Shown here: positions 23,693 through 36,606 of the stretch, piece by piece
How positions within the stretch are numbered: position 1 is the first letter of the stretch
Layout of the letters: each line of letters opens with the position of its first letter
Assembly: GCA_014904845.1 (NCBI GenBank)
Contig: MU119268.1
Location: forward strand, 62,001-126,000
Direction: 5' to 3'
Length of the DNA stretch: 64,000 nt
Source: Acephala macrosclerotiorum
Lineage: Eukaryota > Ascomycota > Leotiomycetes > Helotiales > Mollisiaceae
Program-made: the position numbers and the translations under genes
The notes under the pieces: generated by a model
What the model was told of the DNA's origin: nothing
Seen by the model: only the letters and a program-made list of their open reading frames with translations
Databases searched by the model: none

Positions 23693-26600
23693 ATGGATGA
23701 TATCCCAAAACCTGACAAGAGATCAGAAACACCAAAAAATAAACAACTGGGTCTACCAGGAAATTCAAGTCCCCCAGAGATAGTAATAACACCTTCTTCA
23801 ACTCCTCCGCCGCCTCAAAGACGTCGAAGTTCGGAGATCTCGCCGAAGACACTTCAGGCTCCTGGCCCCAGCCCTCCCAGAGCGCAGTGGCTCCAGGACA
23901 AGATCCGTCGAGGTTCGCGTTTTGAGCCATCAAAAGACGACTTTATTGAACCTCTCTCTTTTGGCAGAAGAAACAATCCAAAGACTCTAGAAGAGAAACT
24001 TGAGGCTGCTAGCAATACACCATTCGAAGTACCCGACAATCCATCCGTAGCACCTCTATCTTTTGGCAGAAGGAACAATACAAAGACTCTGGAACTTGAA
24101 GCTGCCAACAATACAGCATTCGAAGTACCCGAGGACCCATCTGTAGCGCCACTCTCCTTTGGCCGAAGAAGTTCTCCTGAAAGATTCTTGGACAAACTGC
24201 TCAACAAGTTCCCAAAACCACCTTCTTCTCCACCCAAGGACTCGGTAGAGGATAGTCCAAACACAATAACCAAGAAACTCAGCAAATTTTTATTCCCGAA
24301 ACGTTCCAACTCACAGGCTAAGTTCGGTCCGTTGATCGCAAAGATCGAAGATATGGTTGATGGTAAAGACACCTCGCCGACTCCCTCGCCACCAGGGTCG
24401 CCGATTAAAACACCTATGGGCCCACCGCCCACGCCACCTATGAGCAGTGGCCCACCACAAACACCTGCCAGAGCATCTGGTGCTATACTTCCCACACCAC
24501 CTGAGACGCCCGGAACAATTGGTGGCTCAACCCCAGCTGGACCAAGCCCGAGTAGAGCTAAAGTATCGGATTCGGAATCGCAGCGGACAACTCCGTCTCA
24601 TACCCTTTCTGACGACAGTGATGAGGTGATTGAAGATATCACGCAAAACCCTGATTTCAACATCGAGAATCTCTCAGATGTAGAATCCGATAAGTCCAAC
24701 AATGATGAGGGCAGCAATACACCACCACGTCCCAACGATGATACTGCTGGTGGTTTATTTGGGGGCAGAAATAGAAATCAAACAAAGCCTTTAGCGGGAA
24801 AGGTATATGTACTGTCCAATGATACCTCTGAACCACCGATTCAGGAGACAATTGATATCCTCAAGAACGAGAAGGAGTCGCGGGCGAGACGTCTGTCGGA
24901 TAACGCAAGGTTTCTGGCGAAGTTAAATGCCGCGGCAGCGAAAAAAGCTGGTGGCTCAGGCGGACCTCCTCCTCCCCCTGCCAGAAACAGTAAGGATAAT
25001 TCACTTGGTTGGAATGGCAGTGGTAATGACAGCGATGATAACAATGAGCCTTCCAAGGACAAGGGCAAAGGCCCTGAGGAGCCAAAGAAAGATAATAGCT
25101 CGAACAGTGACGACGAGTCTACTGATGATGAAAATCTCCAACAACCAAATTTTCCAGGCAAGAAACTACCTCCTGGAGGAAAGCCAGGAGGGCCTCCTAC
25201 CACTATCCCTCCACCGGTACGTGTATGTCAGCTTGATAATTCTTTCCAATATCATTTCAATAACTAATATATCGTAGTTGAATCCAGATATCCTTGCCTT
25301 CAGAAAGGCAGCCCAGGATCTCGGGAATGATAGCGAGAGCAGCGGTATCATAGAACTCGCTAATAAAGCAGTCGATGCAGCCCTCAATGTTTCTAAGGAC
25401 GACTCCTTTGAGAACATTGAAAAGATCGATTCTTTGACAAAAGTTAATGTCGCTTTCCAAAGAGCAATAGACAGTCTATCCAAGGACCTCGCGGCCAAGC
25501 GTAATGATAAACAGTACAGTCGGGCTGATGTGGAATTTTACATAGAACGAATCAATGAGTTAGAAAAGTTGGAGGTAGAGGTTGATGCTATCAGAGCTGA
25601 GGCATCACGCAAAATATCGCCTGAAGTATGTGATCAACAGAAAACAGAGTTGAAATCGAAGGTTGCAACCCTTGAAGACTCTGAAAGAAACCAAGCGAGC
25701 ACCATCGCCAAACTGGAAGGCGACAACAAGGTTTTGCAGACAGAAAATCTCAATCTCACACAAGCTGCTGCAACCAACAAGCAAGAGAAGGATTCTCTCC
25801 AGAATGAAAATGATGACCTTAAGGCAGAGCTCGAGAAGCTTAAAGAGGAGGCCAACGGCAAGATCCCACAAGAACAGTGCGAGGAGGAGAAAGCTGAGTT
25901 GAAACGTCAACTTAAAGCTGCTCGGTCAGCTATTAGTCGCAGGGATCAGGCTATCGCTTCTCTCCAACTCGAAAGGGACGCGCTAAAGTCAAGAATTCTA
26001 GAATTTAACAGTGCCGAGAAGGTCAGGGATCTCATTCAAGAGACTCATCAAGCCCAAATAACTGCATTCGAAGCAGAGATTGCTGAGCTCGAGGGACGGC
26101 TCAGAAATTCGCAGTATGCCGACGACGCAGAGGAGAATGCCATTGAAGCTAGAATTCAAGAACTGAAAGATTTCATCGAAGCGCTCGAAGACACTTATTT
26201 GATCACGAACAAGGATTGTGAGGACCGCACTGAAGAAATCGCGGCAAATCTCAAGCGGGAAATCGATGGGCTCCACAAGCACAATGCTGAGCTGGAAGCT
26301 GGTTCATTCGCTGGAAATAATTCGATTATGAAATTCACTAAGCAAATCGCAAACCTAGAGGCGCAGCTTAAAATGGCGAATGAAAAGACCTTAACAGCAG
26401 CAGAATGCGACGTACAGAAAGCGGTCTTGGCAGGCAAAATCAAAGCATTGAAGCAAGAGATCGTTGACTTGAATGAGAAACTCAACACTCTTGAATTCGA
26501 AAAGACATCTCTCGAAGAACAGAACACCGAGATAAAATTTGAAAGTGACATTCAGGTTGGGTCCTTGGCTGCCGAAATCGAGAAGCTGGAGCAAGAAATA

Positions 26601-29600
26601 ATTGACCTGAAGGAGCAACTCAGCACCGTGGAGGCCGAAAAGACATCTCTCCAAGAAGGTAGCTCCCGGGAGAAAGCTGACCGCGATGCTCGAATCGTCT
26701 CTTTAACAGCCCAAACTGAGAAGTTGGAGCAAGATCTCGCCGCTCTACAAGTTCAAATCCAAACAGCTGACTCAGACAAAAATTCTGCCCAAGAAAACAG
26801 CGAGAAGGCGAAAGTATCTCTTCAAGCGGAAATCGATAGCCTAAAGCAAAGTTTAGTTGAGGCCGGTCTGAAAACCTTGACTGAGGACGAATGTACCTCA
26901 AAGCACAGTGCCGAAATCGCAGATTTGAAAGCCCAGATCAAACAGCTTGAGGATTACATGTTGGAAATGGTCAGTAGAGACGACGCAATGGCAGATGTAA
27001 AGAGATGGCAAGACGAAAATAAAGAACTTGGAGATGAGATCGAACAGTTGAAAAATAATCTTGCGGCATTGAAGCCAACGCCTGGGGTCAAGACACTGAC
27101 AGACGCAGAATGCGCTGACAAATATCAAGAGGATTGGGACAAGCAAGAGATAAAATTAATGAAGGTAGCCGACGAATTGGACCTGCAGCTTCAGGATGCC
27201 AGAGATGCGCTCGATAATCAAAGAGTAGCATATACAAGCGAACTGGCTGCCCTGGCATTGCAGTTTGAAGAAGAAGCTAAGGCCTCAGGAGACGGAAAGA
27301 TCACCCTTAATGCTTGCACATTGGCAAACAAGGCTCACAATGATAAATTGGAAGCCGAGATAGCGAAGCTTCAGAGGGACTTAGATGAAACAATTGCGGC
27401 ACATGACGATGTCGAAGCTAGGTTAAAGAGGTACACAAGTCTAGATGCAGCTCAGATGAAGAGCCTGAGGGCTCAGATAGCCTCACTAGAGGCAGAACTC
27501 GAAATAGCACAAGAGAATGTCTCAAACCCAGCCGACTTCGATGGATTATTGACCGAGGAAGAGTGCGCAGACAAGAACAAGACCGAGACTGAGAAACTTC
27601 GAGCCGAGATCACCAAACTGAAGCAACAGCTTGGTGCAGCCAGACAAGTCCCGAATGACTCAGATGATAACAAGACACTTCGTCAAAGGGTTGCAGAACT
27701 CGACAGCGAGCTTGAGAAGTTTAAGAAGCAAGTCAAAGATCAGGCAGACGCCCTCAAAGCACGTGGCTTTTCTTTAAATGAGAGAAATGATCTTGAAGAG
27801 TGCAACGAAGAGGTCAATAGACTTAAGGAAATGATTAAGAAAATGAATGAAGGCTCTGGAGGACTCCCAGAGAGGATCGCAGAACTTGAGAAAGAAATTC
27901 AGCGGCTTAGGGATGCATGTACACAATACGGCAAGAACGATGCCTTCATGCAAAGAATGTTCGCACAGGCCAATGAAAGATTACAGTTGTCCCAGCAGAG
28001 AGAGGTAAATACACAAGCTGCATTGGATGGTGCCAACGACGGAATAGATATACTTAAGCAAGCAAACACCATATTGGTACAACAATATGAATTAGCCTTT
28101 ACCGCCTCGGCACAAAAGGAAGAAGATCTACTAGAGCAAGAGCACGAATTCGGGAATGCAATAGCAGAATTTGACCGACAAGTAAAAGAGCAGACTGATC
28201 GTAACAAGCAACTAGCACAAGACCTTGCTGACTTGGCCGTGATGGATGGGGATGAACAACTTAGACTCATCGCTGGGAGATATCAGGCAGCTTTAGACCG
28301 TATAACCGCTCTGGAGAATAGACTGAAGGATGAGAAAGAAAATAAGATTGACAGAATACAAGAAATCAAGAAATTGACGAAAGCTCTGGCTAAAGCCAAA
28401 GACGAGAACGAGGATGCCTTCCATGAGTTGGGGGATCAGATCTCCCAGAAGGAAGGCATGATTGCGGATGCCATGGCATCGGCCGATAGGACCGAGGCAG
28501 CTATCAACGAAAAGAAAAAAGAAGTCGCCATACTCGAAGCTACGATCAAAGATCTCGAAACCCAGCTCGCTGCTGCTAAAACGGCAAGCGATGGATCATT
28601 ATCCTCCAACGGCGACGGTGAAGCCCTGGAAGCTTGTAACGCAGAGTGCGACCAACTCAGAACCGAAATTTCGGACCTCCGGAAGAGGCTCGCTGCCTCC
28701 CCAGAACCACAAGACACCAAGCCCCTCGAGGACTGTAACGACGAAGTCAAGCGACTGAATCTCGAGATCGAAGGCCTCGTAAGGAAGCTTCAAGACGCTG
28801 AAAAGGACGTCAATGATCTGGAAGCAAAGGATGCTAGTAACAAGTTTGCTCTCGACAACTGGCCAAAGCTCATCGATGAATTAACAGCCAAAGTCGCAGC
28901 TCTTGAGGCACAACTAACCACTGCCAAAGAAGCACTCGCCGCCCTCCAAATTGAGAAAGCAGCTCTGGAAAAGCAACTTCAAGACGCCAAAGAGGACCAA
29001 CAAATCAAGCAGACATCTCTCGACAAACGGATCCAAGAATCCGCCAGCCAAGAAACCAAAATCATAAACCTCACAACCAAAATCTCCACTCTCGAATCCT
29101 ATATCTCAACTATCGACACCGACGCCCTCGAAGCCTGCAACGAAGAAGTCGCGCGTCTCCAATCTATCCTGGACGAACAATCCTCATCTGACGACTCACT
29201 ATTCAGATCCTTAAAGGCTGAAATCGGTGGTCCAGACCTGCAAGCCGTAATCGCAGGCTTACGTTCCGAACTCGCGGATGCTGAGCGAGCACTAGCCTCC
29301 TCTCCCTCCGAAGATCTATCCAAAGCCAAAGATGAAATCGCACGCTTACAACTCCATGTTGCAGAGTTATCTGAGTTCGAAGGACAGGTTGTTGGGTTAA
29401 AGAATCATATCGATGTACTCTCTAACCAGATCGTTAGACTGCAAAAAGAGATTAAGCGATTGTCGTTAGAAGAGCAAAGATTGGTAACAGCACAGAATCA
29501 AGTCCAAACACTATCATCTGAAATCTCACAACTTCAAACAGAACTCGCTGCCGCTAAAGCAGAAACTGGTGGAGCGACGAACGATGCTGCTTTACAAGAT

Positions 29601-31349
29601 TGCAACGAAACAGTCACCCGACTCTCGTCCGAACTCGCAACAGCGAACGCTGACATCCAAAACTTGGTATCAAGAGTCTACGCCCTCGAAAACGACGACA
29701 TGGTCTTAGCACTCCAACAACAAATCACGACACTTCGCTCTGAACTCGAAGCCGAGAAACGCAACACTTCGGGAACGTCAGCTGATGCAAAAGCCCTCCA
29801 ACAATGCGCCTCAGAAGTATCGCGACTAGAAGCCGAACTAGCAGCAGCACAAGCCAACGCCTCTGGCTCAGCAGACGACTCGGCGCTCTCACAATGCAAA
29901 TCCGAAGTCGAGGAACTACGAGGTAAGCTAGCAAAACTCACACGCGAGCTGCAAGCTGCGAATGCAAGAGCCGATGATCTAAATACCCTCATCGAAGGAC
30001 TTCAAACCACCATCGCTAATAAATCCTCCGACTCCGATATAAAGAAACTCAAAGACGAAATCAGGCGTCTCAAGAGTGAGAACTCGATTCTAGTCGAAGA
30101 CGAAGATACGCTCATACGAGCACAGATAGAAATTGATCGCCTGAAAGAACTTCTCGGTAATTTGAATGCACCAGCCGAATCCCAAGCCGCAGTTTTGAAA
30201 ACATGTAGCGAAGAAGTCGAACTTCTGAGATTCCAGATCACTGCATTAAACAAAGAGATCTCCGATCTTCAAAAACGGGCTTCTAGTCCGGAACCAGTAG
30301 CTGACGGCGAGATCGATCGTCTACAAGCACTTGCTGTGCGTGAAAAGCGGAGATTTGAAGAGCAGAAACGACAACTTGAAGCTTTTAGGGATCAAATGCG
30401 ACGAACAGATGCTTTGACGAGGGAGCATCAGAGGTTGTTGCTTGATGCTGGAATTCCATTCCCTATGTTAGGGGCTGATGGTACGTTCCCCTCCCCCTTC
30501 TTCTCTCAAAAAGCGAAAGAGATGAAGAAAACTAACGAGATTAAAACAGACGAGCCAGAACCTCTTCAAAACCCACCACCAGTCGCAGAACGCGACCCCG
30601 ACACCCCGGTCTACTCCATCCAAGAAATAGAACTCGCCATCCTGCGTGCCAGGACAGATCTGAACTACATCATCGCCCTCCGGGCGCGTACGGGCTTCGT
30701 TGAAAACGATCTCCAAACCGCTATCCAAGCCATAACCATCGCCCTAGAAATGGTCACGTCTTTCTCTCCTTATGAAACTGATGAAGAAATACTCCAATTA
30801 ACCGCTTCTGCCAATTTCTGGAATTTCCTGATATTGTATTATAGCGATGATCATGTCGCGGCAGCGGAAGCATTGAGGGAAGCGGATAGGTATAGAGCTA
30901 ATTTGGAGGAGGAGGAGGAGAGGGAAGCGGTTAGTGAGTGGGTTGCTTATGCCACCTTGCCACCGACGGCGAGGACGAGGCAGGCGTATGGTGGGGGTAG
31001 ACGGAAGGCGAGAACGGAGTCGGGAGGGAGTGCGGGGAGTGGGTTGAGTGTTAAGACTGTGAAGAAGCCGAAGAAAGGGAAGGGGAAGAAGGACAAAGGG
31101 AAGGGGAAGGAGAAGGCGGTTGATAGTGATGAGGAGAATAGGGATGCTAAAAAGGAGGAGGGCAAGAAAGATAAGAAAGTCAAGAAGCCTAAGAAGGAGA
31201 AGAAAGAGAAGGAGCCCGAGGAGGAGAAAGAGGAGAAACTACCAAGTGATGCAGATTTGGGGTTTGGAGTAGCAGGTAAGCACATACGACATCCCTCAGC
31301 TAGATGACTTGACTGACGTTTCCTAGGCCCCTCAACCGCCACAATCTAA
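23693..31349 (+). CDS. Giant coiled-coil protein with recurring cysteine motif
   Basis: Three exons (23693-25216, 25278-31275, 31327-31349; introns 61 and 51 nt) encode about 2514 residues. Residues 1-508 are disordered and proline/serine-rich, with an imperfect threefold repeat around PLSFGRRNN (encoded 23950-24170). From about 509 to 2230 the sequence is nearly continuous heptad coiled coil, rich in Glu, Lys, Gln and Ala. Seventeen or so cysteines occur there and almost all lie at the start of a helix in LxxC or TxxEC contexts after a Gly/Ser/Pro hinge. Residues about 2290-2400 look like a helical domain, followed by a Lys/Glu-rich tail. It resembles large scaffold or tether proteins in build only; no motor, kinase or targeting domain is seen. 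Function unknown. Frame is intact over more than 6 kb. Confidence 0.9.
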
Positions 31350-31520
31350 CTCAAAGTTGAGGACGCATAAAGACATATTTAAACAGATGATGGCCACTTA
31401 GCCACTTGGGTGAGGCTGAATTGGCGTACTGCGCTTTTGTTTGGCAATATTTTGTACTTCCTGTAATAGATGTTTTTGTTCAAAAAATACCTCCTGAATT
31501 CATGGCATCGTGACAGACAT

Positions 31521-32774
31521 CTACGCTGAAAATATGCTACTAAAAGGCACATCCCAAAACCAACTCGCTATCCCCATAGCTCCCAAACTCATTGTCAAGG
31601 CCATCAAAAAGTTGACCTCGTTGTTATCTAACAGGGCCAATGCACCACTTTCAACAACTCGACTCGGCTTCTCGTCACCGAAGCTGGGTGTTCGAAATTT
31701 CCTGTTCGGGTCGTATTTGTCCATTCCTCCCATCTTATGGTTGAGGGCCTCTTCGATCTGAGCTGGAATGGACGAGTCGTCTGTCTGCTGCTGCTCCACA
31801 CCATCTTTCCCTTCGTCGTGAAGCAGCTTGGCATTAACCTCTGCCCTCTTCTTGTAGTGCATGCTATTCGGCCCAGCTTTCGAAACAAGAACCTTCTTCC
31901 CTCCCTCACCTTCAACAATGCGACCTGACCTCGTGTCCACAACGCTCTGCTGTAACCATCCACCTAGCAGACTGTCGAGTACACTACCAAGCGCTCCCCA
32001 AATCGCCATTGCGAACGCGAATCGATTCCTATCGGCAATATTCCAGCCTCGGGCATCACTAAGCACTCCTACCATCTGCTTAGGATGGCAGAACGGAATT
32101 AAAGCCACAGACGTCGCGACTATGATCAACGATCCCAAAAATCCGGCTGCAAGCCCATACGTTGTAACTCCACCATTTGTTCCTGGAGGCACTTGTCGCA
32201 GATTCAGGGAGGTGATGAGTCGCGGTTTAGATTTCGACAGTATGCCGAGTTCGGAACTGAATGTATCTGCTGCTACAGCGGCATAGTTCGCGACTATTCC
32301 AACGACCAAGATGTCGCCAGGCCAGGAGAAACAGGCGTCGGTCTGCTCGCGTTGGCGGAGCTGATATGCATGCAGGAGGGTGAGGACTGATGCGACGGCG
32401 GAGTTCGCGAGAACTGAAGCTGTTAATACATGGCAGATGGGATGGAGAGTGAATGCTGACCTTGAATGTGTGTTCTGGCGCCTTCACCTCCCGCGCTACC
32501 CGAAGCGTGTACTGTCAACTTCGCCTTGACATCGTGCTTGACCTGGGGCTGTTAGCAGAGATTTTATGCTGGCAGAAGCTGTATCAACCTTTGTGACTCT
32601 CGTCCCAGCCAAAAAGAACACGATCAGAAGCGCGAAAGGCAGACTCCAGGGGTGAACGGCGTGGGCGGTAGCTGTCAACACGGCCGCAACAATACCAGCG
32701 GGCGTGAGGCTCTGATGCGACCAAGCCCGATATACCATAGCCAGTGTAACTGGCACCGCAATATATGCCTTCAT
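31521..32774 (-). CDS. DUF92/TMEM19 family integral membrane protein
   Basis: Three exons: 32589-32774, 32461-32542, 31521-32413 (introns 46 and 47 nt), giving 386 residues. The sequence has several hydrophobic segments: PWSLPFALLIVFFLAG near residue 45, VVGIVANYAAVAADTFSSEL, then GFLGSLIIVATSVALIPF, and two C-terminal segments. The SWPGDI, ADTFSSELG and PPGTNGGVT motifs are typical of the DUF92 family (TMEM19; the plant member VTE6 and relatives act on isoprenoid phosphates). Fungal members are uncharacterised. An upstream in-frame ATG exists at 32879, but MKAYIAV at 32774 starts the conserved region. The gene is divergently arranged with the amidase gene, sharing a ~400-bp promoter region. 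Confidence 0.87.
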
Positions 32775-33172
32775 CTTGGACTTCGAGATGCTCAAAATGT
32801 CGGTGTTGATGTTGTCGTGTCTTCGTCGTCGAGGTCCAAGGCTGGCATGCCGGGAGAAATTGAGGGTCCTAAAATGCAACCGTTTTTGGGATGCCTTTCG
32901 GTGAGGTCATCAGCCCCTGGGTCTCATGCACGCGACGCGTGCCTCATGTTACGACTCCAATACCATCCATGACATTTTCTTGTGTTTCTCAGCATTCTGA
33001 TGATCACGATGATCTGCCGCCCTCGAGTAGTTTCTTATCGGTCATCGGAGCTCTCCATCAGCTCTGCTTAGCATCAAGCAAGTCATGCAGTCAAGCGACG
33101 GATTGGAAATGTATTCTCTTCCATCCCATCCTGCGTCTTTCCTTCCTGTTGTGACTTCTGAGCTCTGACTGC
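32775..33172. promoter_or_regulatory. Divergent promoter region between DUF92 and amidase genes
   Basis: A 398-bp gap between two start codons pointing outwards. No TATA box or named binding site recognised. Confidence 0.4.
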
Positions 33173-35062
33173 ATGCCTTGGAGCATCATGCTGCTCCAGC
33201 TGGCACGCAAAATGCCCATAGCGGTTTACTTCACGATCGCCAACCTGTTTGACCCCTCTTTCCGCACGCCGAACAATGCCAGCAGCCTGGCCGAGAGCCA
33301 AATTCTGGCATCTCCATTTCCCTATCAATTTCCAGTACTCCAATATGGCCCAAGTGCAGAAGAGACTGAGTTCCCAATGCCTCTTTGCCATGGTTTCAAG
33401 CTTGAGGAAGCGACCATTGACCAGTTGCAAGATGCGATGTTCGATGGCAGATTGAACTCAGTCAAGATTGTTGAATGCTACTTGCAAAGAATCCAGCAAA
33501 TAGATCAATACCTCAAGTATGCAATATCTCCCACCTCATAGTCATAGCTAACAATATCCAGAGCAATCCAGGAAATCAACCCCGACGCTATTTCTATCGC
33601 AGCTTCCCTCGACCTCGAACGCAAACAAGGACACGTCCGCGGCCCACTGCACGGCATCCCGTTCCTCGTCAAAGACAACATAGCTACGAAAGACAAAATG
33701 CAAACAACAGCTGGATCATGGGCATTGCTAGGCTCCGTTGTACCGAGGGATGCATTCGTCGTTCATAAGCTGCGGGAGGCTGGGGCGGTGTTACTGGGAC
33801 ATGCTACGATGAGTGAGTGGGCGGATATGAGGTCGACTGTATACTCGGAAGGATACTCTCCTCGAGGAGGGCAATGTCGGTCACCATATAACTTGACGGT
33901 GAATCCTGGAGGAAGTAGTTCTGGGAGTGCGGTGGCTGTGACTGCGAATATGGTCACGTTTTCTTTGGGCACGGAAACGGATGGGAGTATTACCAGTCCA
34001 GCGGATAGGAATGCTCTGGTAGGCATCAAACCTACTGTCGGTTTGACATCTCGTGATGGGTAGGTATGTCCACCGTCGAAGGAAGAAGCTAACATCATCA
34101 GTACCATCCCCGATTCTCACAACCTAGACACAATCGGTTGCTTCGCCAGGACCGTTCGAGATGCCACGTACTGCCTAGATGCCATCTACGACCCAGATCC
34201 TCGTGACAACTACACTCTAGTTCAACAAAGCCCAATCGGTGGCTACGCCCCCTTCCTAACCACTTCACCATCCCTCAAATCCGCCAAATTCGGTATCCCC
34301 TGGCTCTCATTCTGGCAATACGCTTCTCCCTTCCAGCAACTTCATCTTTCAAATTTACTCACTGTTCTCTCATCCCATGGAGCAATAATATTAAACAACA
34401 CCGAGCTCCCAACTCGGCATCAAATCATATCTCCTTATGGCTGGGACTGGGATTACGGCTCTGCTCGTGGCTACCCAAACGAGTCTACGTACACCGTTGC
34501 TAAAGTCGATTTCTACAACGATATCGCAGCATACCTCTCCGAGCTAAATAACACCGACATTCGTTCTTTGGAGGATATCGTACAATACAATCTCGAAAAT
34601 CTCGGTTCCGAAGGAGGACTTCCAAATATCCATCCCGCTTTTCCCTCTGGTCAAGATATCTTCCTCGCTTCCCTTTCCACCAAAGGGATCATGGACGAAA
34701 CATACCACCAAGCTTTATCATTTATGAGAAGAGCGTCAAGGGAGGAAGGTATAGATGCCGCTATATTCAATAAAGGAGATATACTCGATGCGTTGTTGGT
34801 TCCAAGCGATGTAAGTCAGGCTTGTAATGTTGCGGCAATGGCGGGGTATCCTATGGTTACTATCCCGGCGGGGATCGGGCGGAGTGGGATGCCGTTCGGT
34901 CTTGCGTTGATGGGTGCTGCCTGGAGTGAGGGGGAACTGATTAGGTGGGCTAGTGCTATTGAGGATGCGGTGAGGGAAAGTGTATTTGGTAGGGATAGTG
35001 AGTGGATGAGACCGAGATGGTGGGGGTGGAGAAGGAAGAATTTACCCGTCGAGAATATTTGA
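33173..35062 (+). CDS. Amidase-signature family hydrolase
   Basis: Three exons: 33173-33516, 33562-34059, 34102-35062 (introns 45 and 42 nt), 600 residues. The amidase-signature triad is present: Lys152 in PFLVKDNI, cis-Ser in NPGGSSSGSA (about 234), and nucleophile Ser257 in ETDGSITSPA. The C-terminal AGYPMVTIPAG and PFGLALMG blocks also fit the family. Such enzymes hydrolyse amide bonds of small carboxamides or fatty amides. The first 28 residues are hydrophobic (IMLLQLARKMPIAVYFTIAN) and may act as a signal or anchor. It converges on an FAD oxidoreductase 58 bp away, so an amine/amide catabolism pair is possible but unproven. Confidence 0.92.
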
Positions 35063-35119
35063 AGCGTGTTTCCCCCTTCATCGGGAAGAAATTGACCATA
35101 AATACATTCTTGAAGATAC

Positions 35120-36606
35120 TCAAGATATCGTCACTCCCGTAGCACCCTTCGCATCAACAACAGCCACATCATCCAACCTCCTCGCCCTCTCAACCCTCTC
35201 TCTACTTATCCTATGCACACCCGGTAAATCTACCTCCTCACCCCTCCCCCCTAACATCATCTCCGCTACTGCCTTAGCACACAAAAACGCATTCGGCATC
35301 CCATGCCCCGTATACGCAGCACAAATCCAAAGTCCCTCCCCACCACCTACACCTAAATCCTCAGTGATTTCTCCGACCCAAGGTCTATCATCTCTACTGA
35401 ATCCCATGATGCCGCTCCATTCATATGTTGCTTTTAAAGGCTTGCTTTCGTTGTGGATATCTAACACAAGACTAATTTCTCGACGTAAATATTCGGCGGC
35501 TGGAGGATCGATGCCCGAGTCGTCGGAAACACCGAGACCGTGATTTGCAGCGTAGGAGCGTCCGCCTCCAAACATCAACTCTCCTCCATCACCTGAGGTG
35601 GTGTAGGGTCTTTGAACGAGGTAGTCATCTTGATGACCGTTCTGCGTTCCGTTGCCCATGAATCCGTATGAGTATTCCAGCGGGGGATTGGGGTTCCCGG
35701 GTCTCATTGTTAAAGGTGGGGTGAGAGAACTCATTTCTCCTCGTACGGGGACGATAATATCGCTCCATTCTGGCAATAGATAACTCGTGTAGGCATTCGT
35801 AGCTAGGAGAACTTGTTTCGTAGCGATCATACCACGAGGTGTGTGCACGATCCATCCTTCATCGGCTTTCTGGAGATGCGTTGCTGGAGTGTTTGTTTGG
35901 AAGTTGAATGTTGGGTTGGTGGCTACTAGATTCTCGAGGATCCAACAGATGAGTTTATATGGCCATACACTACTCGCGTGTTTCTGAACGATGGCTCCGT
36001 AAGCATTTGATACACGGAGGTCAGACAGGGAAGGGGATGATGAGTCTTTGGTGACCACTGTGACGAGTTTGGAGATCTCTGGGTCGGATTTTAGGTGTGC
36101 TTGGTATTCTTCGAGTGCTTCTTCGAAAATAGCCTTTCCCATGTAGCCGTGAACTACTGAGAGGTCTCGCCAGTCACAATCGATCTTGTTTTTTGAGACG
36201 AGGTCTTTGAGCGCGAGGTAATTCCTCATCTCGAAGGATGAAAGCTCAGGTGATCGATCGTAGATTCCTGGTTGGCAATGACCTCCATTCTGGAAAATTC
36301 TATCAACTACATTCCCTAAATTCAGAAATTAAGGAGACTCACGCGACCAGTAGCACCCCAACACGCCTCTCGAGCCTCGAGCATCACAACTTTCAGCCCC
36401 TTCCCATTCACATCTTGATACAGAAAGTGAGCGGCGCTAGCACCAGATATCCCACTCCCAACAATCACGATATCCGCTTCTGCAGGTAAGGTGCCCGTGG
36501 TTCGATGCCCAAGAAGGATCTTCGAGGGCTGAGTGTGCCAGAATGCTTTGGTAGAGTTCGGTGTTGGGAGGCTGGACTGGCCTGGCCTTTTTGTCGTGCC
36601 CGTCAT
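35120..36606 (-). CDS. FAD-dependent oxidoreductase (DAO family)
   Basis: Two exons: 36343-36606 and 35120-36289 (53-nt intron with GTGAGT donor), 477 residues. The N-terminal dinucleotide fold IVIVGSGISGASAAHFL (Gly50-Gly55 GxGxxG) is followed by the ATGRNGGH turn spanning the splice site. The C-terminal EWSGIMGFSRDDRPWVG and AAYTGHGMPNAFLCAKAVAE match the DAO superfamily (glycine/D-amino-acid/gamma-glutamylputrescine oxidases). It should oxidise a primary or secondary amine using FAD and oxygen; the substrate is unknown. No signal peptide or peroxisomal SKL end (C-terminus VTIS). Frame intact. Confidence 0.92.

Noticed and set aside
24441..25203. Glycine/serine-rich minus-strand frames under the coiled-coil gene
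   Set aside because: They are shadows of the proline-rich plus-strand coding region with low-complexity translations.
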